Shown piece by piece: positions 1-11,313 of a stretch of DNA of 64,000 nt. The position numbers and the translations under genes are program-made. This DNA is from Singulisphaera sp. GP187 (lineage in GTDB: Bacteria; Planctomycetota; Planctomycetia; Gemmatales; Gemmataceae). Every line of letters begins with the position of its first letter. Positions within the stretch are counted from its first letter, which is position 1. The notes beneath the pieces were generated by a model. That model searched no databases, was not told where the DNA came from, and worked only from the letters and a program-made list of their open reading frames with translations. The stretch is from contig CAMAUE010000001.1 in the NCBI GenBank assembly GCA_945861245.1, forward strand, positions 62,001-126,000, written 5' to 3'.

Positions 1-1
1 C

Positions 2-3124
<3,123 letters not shown>

Positions 3125-3136
3125 GCGGCGATTCTT

Positions 3137-3220
3137 CAGAGCCGCGCACGCAGTAAGCGGCTTTAACGATCCGCGATTACCAATCCAAACCACTTACACT
3201 TACTTCGTGCGTGGCTCTGA
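3137..3220. repeat. Imperfect inverted repeat downstream of uvrA
   Basis: tcagagccgcgcacg at about 3136-3150 pairs with cgtgcgtggctctga at 3206-3220 (one mismatch). The arms resemble a decayed member of the gagccggaagcgtaagcg family (family C). It sits between the uvrA stop and the next gene and may end transcription, though no T-run follows. Confidence 0.5.
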
Positions 3221-3310
3221 TAATTCGAAAGATCGCACTCGCGATTGAATCTGCACATACGCCGCGTATGATAAATCTCCAAATCGTATGAAACACGCCA
3301 GGGAGGCATC

Positions 3311-4102
3311 ATGCTTCGCGTCATCGTATCCGCCATCACATTAGCGATTCTTGCGTCGGCCGGTTCCGCGCATTACAACATGCTGCTGCCGTCGAAACCG
3401 TGGGCGGAGAAGGGCGAGAAGGTCACGTTTACCTACCAGTTCGGGCATCCGTTTGAGCATGAGCTTGTGGATGCGCCAAAGCCCGTCGCGATCCGTGTGT
3501 TCAAGCCGAGCGGTAGGACCGACGAAATCGATCTTGTCAAGGTGCTCTCGGCGATAAAAAAGGACGGCCCCGATGGCAAGAAAGTCGTCACCTGGCAGTT
3601 CGATTACTCGCCGAGCGAACGCGGCGACTTCACCTTCGCGCTCAAAACGCCGGTCATCAAGCATGGCGATGATGTCGCGGTCGAGGACATCGTTCGCGTC
3701 GTCCTTCACGTGCAAACGCAAAATGGCTGGGATGTGCCCTATCGCGCGTTTGACGCCGGCCTCGACCTTTGGCCTTACACTCGGCCCTACGGCCTATTGC
3801 CCGGTATGGTGTTCAAGGGGCGCGTGGTTCGGTTGCCATTCAAGGATGAGTTTGACATGAGCGATCTGAACTTCGTCAATGGGCTGCAGGTCGAAGTCGA
3901 GAAGTACAATCCCATATCGCCGAAGAAACTGCCGAAGGATGAATTAGTCACGTTCAAAACGAAAGCCGACCCGTACGGGTTCTTCGTGACGACGCTGCCG
4001 GACTCGGGATGGTGGGGTATCACGGCGCTGACGCATCGGGGCGGCAAGTCCAAAACGATCCAACGCGCCACGCTCTGGGTTCACGTGGATGAGAAGAAGT
4101 AA
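3311..4102 (+). CDS. DUF4198-type periplasmic metal-uptake component (NikK-like)
   Basis: Exported protein of 263 residues. A signal peptide (MLRVIVSAITLAILASAGSA) is followed by a predicted mature N-terminus beginning with His (HYNMLLPSKPWAEKG), a pattern usual for DUF4198 proteins that accompany nickel or cobalt transporters. The rest is predicted beta-rich, with GDDVAVEDIVRVVLHVQ and DSGWWGITAL typical of the family. A strong ribosome site (agggaggc) lies 5-6 bases before the ATG. The stop codon overlaps the upstream ATG candidate of the next gene (CbiM) by one base, so the two are almost certainly co-transcribed and act in one uptake system. Role inferred from family and neighbour. Confidence 0.8.
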   Translation: MLRVIVSAITLAILASAGSAHYNMLLPSKPWAEKGEKVTFTYQFGHPFEHELVDAPKPVAIRVFKPSGRTDEIDLVKVLSAIKKDGPDGKKVVTWQFDYSPSERGDFTFALKTPVIKHGDDVAVEDIVRVVLHVQTQNGWDVPYRAFDAGLDLWPYTRPYGLLPGMVFKGRVVRLPFKDEFDMSDLNFVNGLQVEVEKYNPISPKKLPKDELVTFKTKADPYGFFVTTLPDSGWWGITALTHRGGKSKTIQRATLWVHVDEKK

Positions 4103-4113
4103 TGCTATTCGCG

Positions 4114-4959
4114 GTGCATATTAGCGATGGCGTGCTGTCGTGGCCCTGGCTTGCGGGCGGATTCGTCGTGGCTGGAATCCTGCTCGCGCTGAGCGTACGC
4201 CGCATCCGCGACGAGGAGATACCGCGCGTCGCCCTGCTCACCGCGGCGTTCTTCGTGGCGTCGCTGATTCACGTCAAAGCCGGCCCGACATCGATCCATC
4301 TTTTGCTCAATGGCCTCATCGGCGTCTTTCTCGGCAGGCGAGCGGCGCTGGCGGTTTTCGTCGGTCTATTGTTGCAAGCGGTGCTCATGCAGCACGGGGG
4401 ATTTCTGGTGCTCGGCGTCAACGTGTGCATCATGACCGCCCCTGCCCTGCTCTCTTTTGCGCTGTATCGTTTGCTGCATCGAATTCCGTGGATCAAGTCG
4501 CCGACCGCGCGGATGCTGCTTGTCGGCATTGGCGCGTTCTTGTGGGCGCTAAGCGCGATCTATAGCATCACGCTTCTTTGTAACACATCACTTACGAGTA
4601 TCGACGAATCGGCCTTCGCGATCGCCAATGAGCGAATCACGAATGTGTGGTTGTTCCTCGTCCCCTCGGTCCTTTTCGCCATCGTTGCGATCGTGATTGA
4701 ACGCCGATTAGAGAACGCGCCGGAGTTTCCGCTGGGTTTTCTCATTGGCAAGCTTTCGGTGCTGATGACGGCTGCGTTGAATTGCGTGGTCCTGGTGCTC
4801 GGCGGCGTCGAGCACTGGCCCGTGGCGCCACTCTTGCTCGTAATCGCGCATTTGCCGTTCGCCGTTGTCGAAGGCGTCGTGCTCGGTTTTTTGGTCGGAT
4901 TCCTGGCCAAAGTGAAGCCGGAGATGCTCGGCCCGATCGACGCTTACGCCCCGAAGTAG
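4114..4959 (+). CDS. cbiM: CbiM/NikM-family cobalt/nickel ECF transporter substrate-binding membrane subunit
   Basis: Polytopic membrane protein with about 7 hydrophobic segments. It has the CbiM N-terminal signature HISDGVLS and the loop HVKAGPTSIHLLLNGLIG, whose His residues match the metal ligands of NikM/CbiM. I chose the GTG at 4114 because it gives MHISDGVLS, placing His at position 2 as the metal site requires; an ATG at 4102 adds four residues (MLFA) before it and has the better-spaced ribosome site (gagaagaag). Couples with the DUF4198 gene just upstream. No CbiQ or CbiO (transmembrane coupler and ATPase) is seen here, so energising parts must be elsewhere or absent. Its 3' end overlaps the convergent sigma-like gene by 16 bases. 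Confidence 0.85.
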   Translation: MHISDGVLSWPWLAGGFVVAGILLALSVRRIRDEEIPRVALLTAAFFVASLIHVKAGPTSIHLLLNGLIGVFLGRRAALAVFVGLLLQAVLMQHGGFLVLGVNVCIMTAPALLSFALYRLLHRIPWIKSPTARMLLVGIGAFLWALSAIYSITLLCNTSLTSIDESAFAIANERITNVWLFLVPSVLFAIVAIVIERRLENAPEFPLGFLIGKLSVLMTAALNCVVLVLGGVEHWPVAPLLLVIAHLPFAVVEGVVLGFLVGFLAKVKPEMLGPIDAYAPK

Positions 4960-5534
4960 CCGCGAAGGCGTTGGATGGCTTTGTACTTGTCGTCGCTGAC
5001 ACGCTCCGGGGCGACGCCGAGTTCGCTGGCGATTTCAGCCACGTCGTAGCCGTCGCACAGGAGATTCAGGATGCGTTGCTGGCGTGGGCTGAGGACGCGG
5101 TCGGCGGCGATGCGGATGGCTTCACGGTCGTTGGTTCGCTCGGCTTCCTGCTGATCGCGGAAGTCGGCGACGAGATCGGGCGCCAGCGGTGAACGGGTTC
5201 GATTGCGCTGGAAACGCTTCTTGACGGCGTCGATCGCCCGCACGAACTCGCGGCGTTCCTCGGTCTCATGCTTCAGCAGATCGCTCCACGCCCGCGGCGG
5301 CACGGTCTTCAACAGCCGACACAGCACTTCTTGCGTGCAATCGTTCCAGTCGTCCTGTGGCAAGCGAGCATTGCGCCAACACGCGGTGCAGTAGCGCGTA
5401 ACATTGTTGATCGCCGTCGGCGAAATCTCAGCCGCGCCGGCGGGCGCGTCCGCACCCATCGTCGCCAGGGCCGTGCCTAGCACGACGGCAATGAAGTAGG
5501 GTTTACGAATGGTGTTGGTGATCGAGCTTTTCAT
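4944..5534 (-). CDS. Atypical sigma-70-like / HTH protein with N-terminal hydrophobic segment
   Basis: 196 residues. Residues about 10-35 (KPYFIAVVLGTALATMGADA) look like a signal peptide or membrane anchor. Residues 44-75 (CTACWRNARLPQDDWNDCTQ) resemble sigma region 2 of planctomycete ECF-like factors. Residues 147-193 (LSPRQQRILNLL...VAEIASELGVAPERV) form a clear sigma region 4 / LuxR-like helix-turn-helix. A hydrophobic N-terminus on a DNA-binding protein is odd: it may be membrane tethered, or the true start may be internal, although no better start codon with a ribosome site is apparent. A GAGG ribosome site and a TATAAT box precede this start. Target genes unknown. Confidence 0.75.
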   Translation of the reverse strand: MKSSITNTIRKPYFIAVVLGTALATMGADAPAGAAEISPTAINNVTRYCTACWRNARLPQDDWNDCTQEVLCRLLKTVPPRAWSDLLKHETEERREFVRAIDAVKKRFQRNRTRSPLAPDLVADFRDQQEAERTNDREAIRIAADRVLSPRQQRILNLLCDGYDVAEIASELGVAPERVSDDKYKAIQRLRGYFGA

Positions 5535-5566
5535 GAGATCCTCGCACGAAAGAACATCGCAACTTT

Positions 5567-5593
5567 ATTATATCGGACATTGGTCTCGTGCAA
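5567..5593 (-). promoter_or_regulatory. Putative promoter of the sigma-like gene
   Basis: On the minus strand a perfect TATAAT (5572-5567) lies 32 bases before the ATG. A TTGCAC (5593-5588) stands upstream with a 15-base spacer, shorter than ideal. Together with the GAGG before the start this supports transcription from here. Confidence 0.45.
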
Positions 5594-5647
5594 TCTCGCG
5601 ATTATTTATTTGCAAATTGAAAAAAAATGTCTAACCTCACATTTATT

Positions 5648-5711
5648 GTATCCCGCTTGCGGCTTAGCGCTCGCGCGACATGTTCCGAGCGCTAAGCCGC
5701 AAGCGGAATAC
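5648..5711. repeat. Palindromic element, family A (gcttgcggcttagcgctcg)
   Basis: 26-bp arms 5648-5673 and 5686-5711 pair with one mismatch around a 12-base spacer. Near-identical arms recur at 9053-9116, 22179-22237 and 32744-32803. It lies in the divergent gap between the sigma-like gene and the isomerase-like gene and extends the apparent open frame of the latter upstream. Confidence 0.9.
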
Positions 5712-5745
5712 AACAATGCTGACAAATTATTTTGAGGTATCAAAC

Positions 5746-6615
5746 ATGGACACAACCCGTCGTGATTTTCTGGCCGCCACCGGCGTAGGCGTGATCGCCG
5801 CCAATCTTGCCGATGCGAAACCACCGCAGGTCGTGCATCCGTTGCGATATCGGCTCGGTATCGTGACGTACAATATCGCCGCGAATTGGGACCAAGCGGC
5901 GCTTATCCGCATTTGCCGGGCCGTTGGCTTGGGGCCAGTCGAACTGCGCACCACGCATCGACATGGCGTGGAACCGTCGCTCACCGCAGTGCAACGGCGT
6001 GAAGTCCGGCAACGCTTCCAGGACGCTGGTGTCGAGATTTGGGGCAGCGGGTCGGTGTGCGAATTTCACTCGCCCGATGCCGCTGTCGTGCGCCGAAATA
6101 TCGACACCTGCCGACAGTTCTGCGAACTCGTCCGCGACATCGGCGGGCGCGGCGTCAAAGTCCGGCCCAACGATCTGCCCGCCAACGTGCCGACCGAACG
6201 CACCCTCGCCCAGATCGGCCGAGCGCTCAACGAATGCGGTCGCATCGCGGCAGACTGCGGCGTCGAGATTTGGGTGGAAGTGCATGGCCGAGGCACGGCC
6301 CATCCGCCCCACATGCGAACGATCATGCAAGCGGCGGACCACCGCAGCGTCGGCGTGACCTGGAACTCGAACCCGACCGATGTCGTCAATGGCTCCGTCG
6401 CCGAGTATTTCCGCATGTTGCAGCCGTGGATCAAATCGTGCCACATTAACGAACTGCACAACGGCTATCCATATCGCGAACTGTTCCGCCTGCTACGTGA
6501 AATGAACTACGACCGCTGCACTCTCGCTGAGATTCAGGGCATGCCCGATGAAGCGACGGGCGAACGCCTGATGCGCTTCTACAAGGCGCTGTGGACCGAG
6601 CTGGCGCGGGCGTGA
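5746..6615 (+). CDS. Tat-exported sugar phosphate isomerase/epimerase-like TIM-barrel protein
   Basis: 289 residues. The N-terminus MDTTRRDFLAATGVGVIAA is a twin-arginine signal, so the folded protein is probably exported. The body (LGIVTYNIAANWDQAAL, VELRTTHRHGVEP, WVEVHGRGTAH, VGVTWNSNPTD, SCHINEL) follows the xylose-isomerase-like AP_endonuc_2 TIM barrel, with Glu/His/Asp candidates for metal binding. Substrate unknown. The start at 5746 is favoured over 5680 because it begins the Tat signal and has GAGG 8-10 bases upstream; the extra 22 codons upstream come from the palindrome. A stem-loop separates it from the acylase gene 84 bases downstream. Confidence 0.85.
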   Translation: MDTTRRDFLAATGVGVIAANLADAKPPQVVHPLRYRLGIVTYNIAANWDQAALIRICRAVGLGPVELRTTHRHGVEPSLTAVQRREVRQRFQDAGVEIWGSGSVCEFHSPDAAVVRRNIDTCRQFCELVRDIGGRGVKVRPNDLPANVPTERTLAQIGRALNECGRIAADCGVEIWVEVHGRGTAHPPHMRTIMQAADHRSVGVTWNSNPTDVVNGSVAEYFRMLQPWIKSCHINELHNGYPYRELFRLLREMNYDRCTLAEIQGMPDEATGERLMRFYKALWTELARA

Positions 6616-6636
6616 ACCTAAACTTGCACTTGTTTA

Positions 6637-6664
6637 CGTTTAGCGCTCGCGAGAGCGCTAAACG
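6637..6664. repeat. Perfect 28-bp palindrome between isomerase-like and acylase genes
   Basis: 12-bp arms cgtttagcgctc / gagcgctaaacg around gcga, exact complements. The core tagcgctcg is shared with family A and the outer cgttta with family B, so it may be a minimal or hybrid relative. It lies 22 bases after the isomerase-like stop. Confidence 0.75.
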
Positions 6665-6698
6665 ACAGGCATGGGAACTCCATCTCCTCGGTGAAATC

Positions 6699-9038
6699 AT
6701 GCGCAAAACCCTAGCCGTTTTCCTGCTCGTCAGCCTTACAACGCCGACCTTCGCACAGGGAAATTTCCTCCAACAAGCGAAAGCGGTGCTCGCTGACATC
6801 GACGGCGAGATCGTCGTTGCCGGTCTGAAGACGCCGGTCGAGGTGTTGCGTGATCGCTGGGGTGTGCCGCATATTTATGCGAAAAACTCCGACGATCTGT
6901 TCTTCGCACAGGGTTTCGTCGCCGCTCAGGATCGGCTATTTCAGATCGACCTTTGGCGACGCATCGCGCTCGGCGAAACCGCCGACATTCTCGGCCCCAG
7001 CGGCATCGAGGGCGATACCTTCGCCCGGCTCATCCGCTATCGGGGCGACATGGATGCGGAATGGCGCAGTTACTCGGCTGACACCAAACAAATCGCGACA
7101 GCGTTCACCAACGGCATCAACGCCTACATCAAGCTCTCCGCCAAGAAGCTGCCGATCGAGTTTCAGATTCTCGGCCATCGGCCCAAGCTTTGGCAGCCAG
7201 AGGATGTGCTTGGCCGCATGTCCGGCATCATCATGTCACGCAATTTTACCGATGAAGTGCTGCGAGCGCATCTCGTCGACAAGCTAGGCCTGGACAAGGC
7301 ACGCATGCTGATGCCGACCGATCCGCGCAAAGACACTGTGCCGGTGTTCGACCTGATGGGCATCGACGCGAAAATTTTGAAGGGACTCCATGCGGCATCG
7401 AAGAACATACAGTTCCCGGTGATTCAGACGGAGAGCAACAACTGGGCGATATCGGGCGAGAAATCGGCGTCGGGCAAGCCGATGCTGGCGAGCGATCCAC
7501 ATCGTGCCCTGGGCCTGCCGGCGTTGCGCTATCTGGTGCACCTGAACGCTCCGGGCTGGAACGTCATCGGTGCCGGCGAGCCGGGGCTGCCGGGCGTCGC
7601 ACTTGGACATAACGACAAGATCGCCTGGGGCATCACTATAGTCGGCACGGACCAGGCGGACATCTACGTTGAGGAAACCGACCCCGAGACGCCGACGAAC
7701 TACAAGGTCGCGGGCAAATGGGAGTCTATGAAGATCGTGCACGAGGAACTTCATGTGCGCGGGCAGAGCGCGTACCATTCCGCCGAGTTGCGTTTCACGC
7801 GGACCGGTCCCGTACTCTATCAGGATGCAAAGCTCAATCGCGCGTATGTACTGAAGTGGGCCGGCAGCGATCCCGGCGGGGCGGCGTATCTGCCGGCGTT
7901 GGCGGTGGCGCGGGCTAAGAACCACAAGGAGTTTTTGAACGCATTGGAGCGCTGGAAGATACCGAGTTTGAACTTCATGTACGCGGATGTGGAGGGGAAC
8001 ATCGCCTGGGTCGCCGCTGCCGCCACGCCGATCCGCCCAAAACACGACGGCCTGCTGCCCGTGCCTGCGAACGCCGGGTATGAGTGGAAGGGATACTTGA
8101 AGGTCAAGGATTTGCCCCAAGATTTGAACCCCGAATCGGGCTGGTTGGCGACGGCGAATCACAACATTGTTCCAAAAGGTTTTCCGAATCCGATCGCCTA
8201 CGAGTTCGCGCCGCCCTATCGTTATTTGCGATTGAAAGCGAATCTCGAAACGAAAAAAAAGTTTACCATCGAGGACTTTCAAAAAATCCAACACGACGAT
8301 GTCTCAATCCCCGGTCCCCGCCTCGCTCGGCTTCTCGGCCACGTCAAGTTTACCGATTCCGTCATGGAGAAGTTTGCGAAGATATTGCGATCATGGGACG
8401 GCAAATTGTCGCGCGATTCACAAGGCGGCGTATTGTACGCGCTTTGGCTAGCCGAGTTGCAGCCTGCGGTCTTTAGTCGTGTCGTGCCGAAAGAACTGGT
8501 AAAGGAGGTCGCGTCCAAGAGCGGCATCATCGTGCTATTGCAGGCACTGGAGCAACCCGATGCACGCTGGTTCGGCAAGGACGCGACGCCGACACGCAAT
8601 TCTGTTTTGGCGGCTACGTTTGAGCAGGCCGTCAAAAAGGCGACGACGCGATTCCCGAAGCTCGACGACATGCGCTGGGGCGCGTTGCACACGGCGACGT
8701 TTCGGCATCCGTTAACATCGGTAAATTCTCTGTACGAAAAACAACTTAACGTCGGCCCGTTCAAGCGCACCGGCGACGCGAACACTCCGAACAACACACG
8801 CTATGACGACGCCTATCGCCAAATCCACGGCGCGACCTATCGCCACGTCTTCGACCTCGCCGACTGGGACAAGGGCGTCGCGACCAGCGCTCCGGGCCAA
8901 TCAGGCCAATTCGGCAGCCCGCATTACGCCGACCTCGCGCCGCTCTGGGCGAACGGCGAATACTTCCCGCTCGCCTACTCGCGCAAGATGGTCGAATCGG
9001 TGACGAAGAACCGGTTATTGTTGCGGCCGGGGAATTGA
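6699..9038 (+). CDS. Penicillin acylase family (Ntn-hydrolase, S45) secreted amidase
   Basis: 779 residues with a signal peptide (MRKTLAVFLLVSLTTPTFAQ). The alpha-chain part includes VLRDRWGVPHIYAKNSDDLFFAQGF, typical of S45 enzymes. The catalytic N-terminal nucleophile of the beta chain is Ser246 in ESNNWAISGEKS, preceded by Glu245 at the predicted self-cleavage site. Downstream LASDPHRAL, GLPGVALGHNDKIAWGIT and a late IHGATYRHVFDL block agree with the family. It should mature into two chains and hydrolyse amides (beta-lactams, acyl-homoserine lactones or others; the substrate cannot be told). The start at 6699 is chosen because it begins the signal peptide; the open frame extends to 6591 over the preceding gene. 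Confidence 0.92.
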   Translation: MRKTLAVFLLVSLTTPTFAQGNFLQQAKAVLADIDGEIVVAGLKTPVEVLRDRWGVPHIYAKNSDDLFFAQGFVAAQDRLFQIDLWRRIALGETADILGPSGIEGDTFARLIRYRGDMDAEWRSYSADTKQIATAFTNGINAYIKLSAKKLPIEFQILGHRPKLWQPEDVLGRMSGIIMSRNFTDEVLRAHLVDKLGLDKARMLMPTDPRKDTVPVFDLMGIDAKILKGLHAASKNIQFPVIQTESNNWAISGEKSASGKPMLASDPHRALGLPALRYLVHLNAPGWNVIGAGEPGLPGVALGHNDKIAWGITIVGTDQADIYVEETDPETPTNYKVAGKWESMKIVHEELHVRGQSAYHSAELRFTRTGPVLYQDAKLNRAYVLKWAGSDPGGAAYLPALAVARAKNHKEFLNALERWKIPSLNFMYADVEGNIAWVAAAATPIRPKHDGLLPVPANAGYEWKGYLKVKDLPQDLNPESGWLATANHNIVPKGFPNPIAYEFAPPYRYLRLKANLETKKKFTIEDFQKIQHDDVSIPGPRLARLLGHVKFTDSVMEKFAKILRSWDGKLSRDSQGGVLYALWLAELQPAVFSRVVPKELVKEVASKSGIIVLLQALEQPDARWFGKDATPTRNSVLAATFEQAVKKATTRFPKLDDMRWGALHTATFRHPLTSVNSLYEKQLNVGPFKRTGDANTPNNTRYDDAYRQIHGATYRHVFDLADWDKGVATSAPGQSGQFGSPHYADLAPLWANGEYFPLAYSRKMVESVTKNRLLLRPGN

Positions 9039-9052
9039 GTTGTGGCTTTCCT

Positions 9053-9116
9053 GTATTCCGCTTGCGGCTTAGCGCTCACGTCGGATTATCCGAGCGCTAA
9101 GCCGCAAGCGGAATAC
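9053..9116. repeat. Palindromic element, family A
   Basis: Two exact 25-bp arms (9053-9077, 9092-9116) with a 14-base spacer, in the 97-base gap between the acylase and Nudix genes. No T-run follows, so an intrinsic terminator role is not proven. Confidence 0.92.
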
Positions 9117-9135
9117 GAAAACGGGGAAATGAGAC

Positions 9136-9636
9136 ATGAACCCCGCTGATGAATTTGTGGACGTCATCGACGACGCCGGTAACACCATCGCCGTCGTCAC
9201 TCGGCGAGAAATGCGCGCTCGCAAGCTGCCACATCGTTGCACCTACGTGCTTGTCTTCAATACGCGCGGCGAGTTGTTTATCCACCTACGCACCTCAACG
9301 AAGGACGTCTATCCGAGCCACTGGGATGTCTGCGTCGGAGGTGTATTGTCGGCGGGCGAGACGTTTGCGCAAGGCGTGCGACGTGAAATACGCGAGGAAA
9401 TCGGCGTGGATACCGAAGCGGAAGAATTGTTCCCGATCAACTATCAGGACGACGCCACGTTCGCTCACGGCATGGCGTATCGCGCGATCCACGACGGGCC
9501 GTTCACGCTGCAAGTCGAAGAAGTGGTACGCGGCGAGTTTGTGCCGTTGGCAGAGGTGTTGGAACGAGTGAAGCGTGAGCCATTCTGTCCCGATGGCATG
9601 CTGGTGCTGGAGCGGTATGTGCGGGAATTTGTTTAG
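9136..9636 (+). CDS. Nudix hydrolase (IDI/YfcD-like)
   Basis: 166 residues. The complete Nudix box GX5EX7REUXEEXGU is at about 69-91 (GGVLSAGETFAQGVRREIRE followed by EIGV), giving the Mg-binding Glu residues. The flanking FVDVIDDAGNTI, VLVFNTRGELFIHLRTSTKD and YPSHWDVCVGG match the isopentenyl-diphosphate-isomerase-like Nudix branch, whose bacterial members have unsettled substrates. A GGGGAAA ribosome site precedes the ATG. The last residues and the TAG stop (9631-9636) are the first bases of a family B palindrome, so the C-terminus was probably set by insertion of that repeat. Confidence 0.9.
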   Translation: MNPADEFVDVIDDAGNTIAVVTRREMRARKLPHRCTYVLVFNTRGELFIHLRTSTKDVYPSHWDVCVGGVLSAGETFAQGVRREIREEIGVDTEAEELFPINYQDDATFAHGMAYRAIHDGPFTLQVEEVVRGEFVPLAEVLERVKREPFCPDGMLVLERYVREFV

Positions 9637-9723
9637 CCGCTCGCCTCTGGCGAGCGCGGGCGTGACGTTTTGCAATTATGGCGAATCGCCGCGCACGCGC
9701 TCGCCAGAGGCGAGCGGCTAAAC
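9631..9723. repeat. Palindromic element, family B, at convergent gene ends
   Basis: Exact 28-bp arms at 9631-9658 and 9696-9723 with a 37-base spacer. It lies between the converging Nudix gene and the minus-strand gene ending at 9732. The left arm begins gtttag, giving the Nudix gene its stop. Confidence 0.93.
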
Positions 9724-9731
9724 GATTTCGA

Positions 9732-11255
9732 TCATTTCGCCGGCACATATCCCGGCGGCGCGACGACGACCTCGAAGTCCGAGCCGCGCACTCGGCGAAG
9801 CTCCTCGTGAAGCACCGGAATGCGCGGATCGGGCGCGACGGAGATCGCCCAGTCGATGCCGTTGTCCGCGCACAACATGCCGTACTTCTGCAAGCCCTTC
9901 AAGATCGCTTGCACCTCGGGTGAGAATTCTTTCGTATCGAAGTCTTTTCGCAGGCGAAAGCGTTCACCCATCCTCGGCAGGTTTTCGTCCTTCCACTTGC
10001 TGGCGTAGTGCGTCGCAGGATGGACATACGCGCGGCGAGTCTTTACGAATGTGACACGCAGAGCGTGTTCGACGATGCCGCGCTTGAGTTCGTCGTAGCG
10101 CACGACTGAGGGAAAGATCGGGAGGCCGGCGGCGTCGGCGCTGGTCCAGGTGTCGGGCCGGAACTTGTTCGATGCCAGGTCGAAAATCGACGACTGGGCC
10201 GCCGTCCAGCCGGCGTCGGTCTTTTTCATGACGAAGAACTCGTAGAGCTTCCGGTTAATCGGATCGACGATGATGGCATGTCGATCGCCGCCGTTCTTGG
10301 GATTGTCGCGTTGCACGTCATCGAGCGATAGTTTCTTGAGCAACGGATTACGCATATAGTGGATCGGCCAACCTTCGATTGGCGTGTTGTCGGGCACGGG
10401 GAACGGGCCGGGATCCGATTCGCCGGGGTAGCCGACGATTTTCACGTCAACCTTCTTCTGGTCGGGCGGCACGATGAGAAAGCCCATATCGGGGTTGTAG
10501 CGCAGCACCTTTTTGCCGCCGATCGTGTTGACAATGTTTTTTGAATTTGGATGCGCTGGCCAATCTTCGATAACGAGGTTCCAGGCGTTGTTTTCCGGGT
10601 AGACTTCAAGAGCCGAGCAGATCGCGTCGGCTTCGGGCGTGTTGAACATGATCGGCTTGTCGAACTTCGGCATCGTGGCGGCGCGGAGACGGTTGAGGCG
10701 GGCTGGGTCGCTGCCGCTGACGATCGCCTTACCCGCGGCGCCTTCCAGCCAAACATCGCCGAGAAAGAGTGTGACGGGTTGATCGGTCGCGAGATACCAG
10801 TGTTTGATGTCGGACAGATCGGGCGCGGAATCGTTAGTGTTCTTGAGATCGGCGATGGCGAGCCGAATTTCGTTTCGGCCCGGTTTGACGATCACGGGAA
10901 TGTCGATGCGAGTGGCGTAGTTCTTGGTCTGGGCGTGCTTGATGTTAAGCTTGAGCGACAGGTTGCCCATGTCGCGTTTGCCGAGTTGGAGCACGAGCGT
11001 TGAGAAGCCGGCCCAGTTTTTGACGGTCGGCTTGGATTGCCCGATGCTGTCGGCGAGCGCGACGTTGAACACCGTGCCGAACTGGGCATCGTTGATCTTC
11101 GTGAACGTTGTCTTCGGACTACCGGTGTCATTGGGTTGTTGGACCGCCACGGCATTGACGAGGTAGGTTCGCGAGGATTGAGGTTGGCCAAAGGAGTTGA
11201 CGGTAAAGTAGCCGAGCAACACGAATCCGATGTAGGCGAGACGAAATTTCAGCAT
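9732..11255 (-). CDS. Secreted protein of unknown function, conserved C-terminal domain
   Basis: 507 residues, signal peptide MLKFRLAYIGFVLLGYFTVNSFGQ. The N-terminal 180 residues look like a beta-sandwich binding module (VLQLGKRDMGNLSLKLNI, GDVWLEG). The C-terminal part (HAIIVDPINRKLYEFF, HALRVTFVKTRRAYVHPATH, RMGERFRLRKDFD, ILKGLQKYGMLCADNG) is a block I recognise from secreted proteins of acidobacteria and planctomycetes without a settled function. The start at 11255 has a GGGAG ribosome site and begins the signal peptide; the open frame runs on to 11405 over the end of the next gene and that part should be ignored. Confidence 0.8.
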   Translation of the reverse strand: MLKFRLAYIGFVLLGYFTVNSFGQPQSSRTYLVNAVAVQQPNDTGSPKTTFTKINDAQFGTVFNVALADSIGQSKPTVKNWAGFSTLVLQLGKRDMGNLSLKLNIKHAQTKNYATRIDIPVIVKPGRNEIRLAIADLKNTNDSAPDLSDIKHWYLATDQPVTLFLGDVWLEGAAGKAIVSGSDPARLNRLRAATMPKFDKPIMFNTPEADAICSALEVYPENNAWNLVIEDWPAHPNSKNIVNTIGGKKVLRYNPDMGFLIVPPDQKKVDVKIVGYPGESDPGPFPVPDNTPIEGWPIHYMRNPLLKKLSLDDVQRDNPKNGGDRHAIIVDPINRKLYEFFVMKKTDAGWTAAQSSIFDLASNKFRPDTWTSADAAGLPIFPSVVRYDELKRGIVEHALRVTFVKTRRAYVHPATHYASKWKDENLPRMGERFRLRKDFDTKEFSPEVQAILKGLQKYGMLCADNGIDWAISVAPDPRIPVLHEELRRVRGSDFEVVVAPPGYVPAK

Positions 11256-11313
11256 AAAAATCTCCCAGAGAGGCAACAACGTCGCTGTCAATAGGCAATG
11301 CAGATCGCTTGGT

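Noticed and set aside
9053-9116. Family A palindromes as intrinsic terminators
   Set aside because: Stable stems, but no T-run follows on either strand, and copies also occur in divergent gaps; kept as repeats only.
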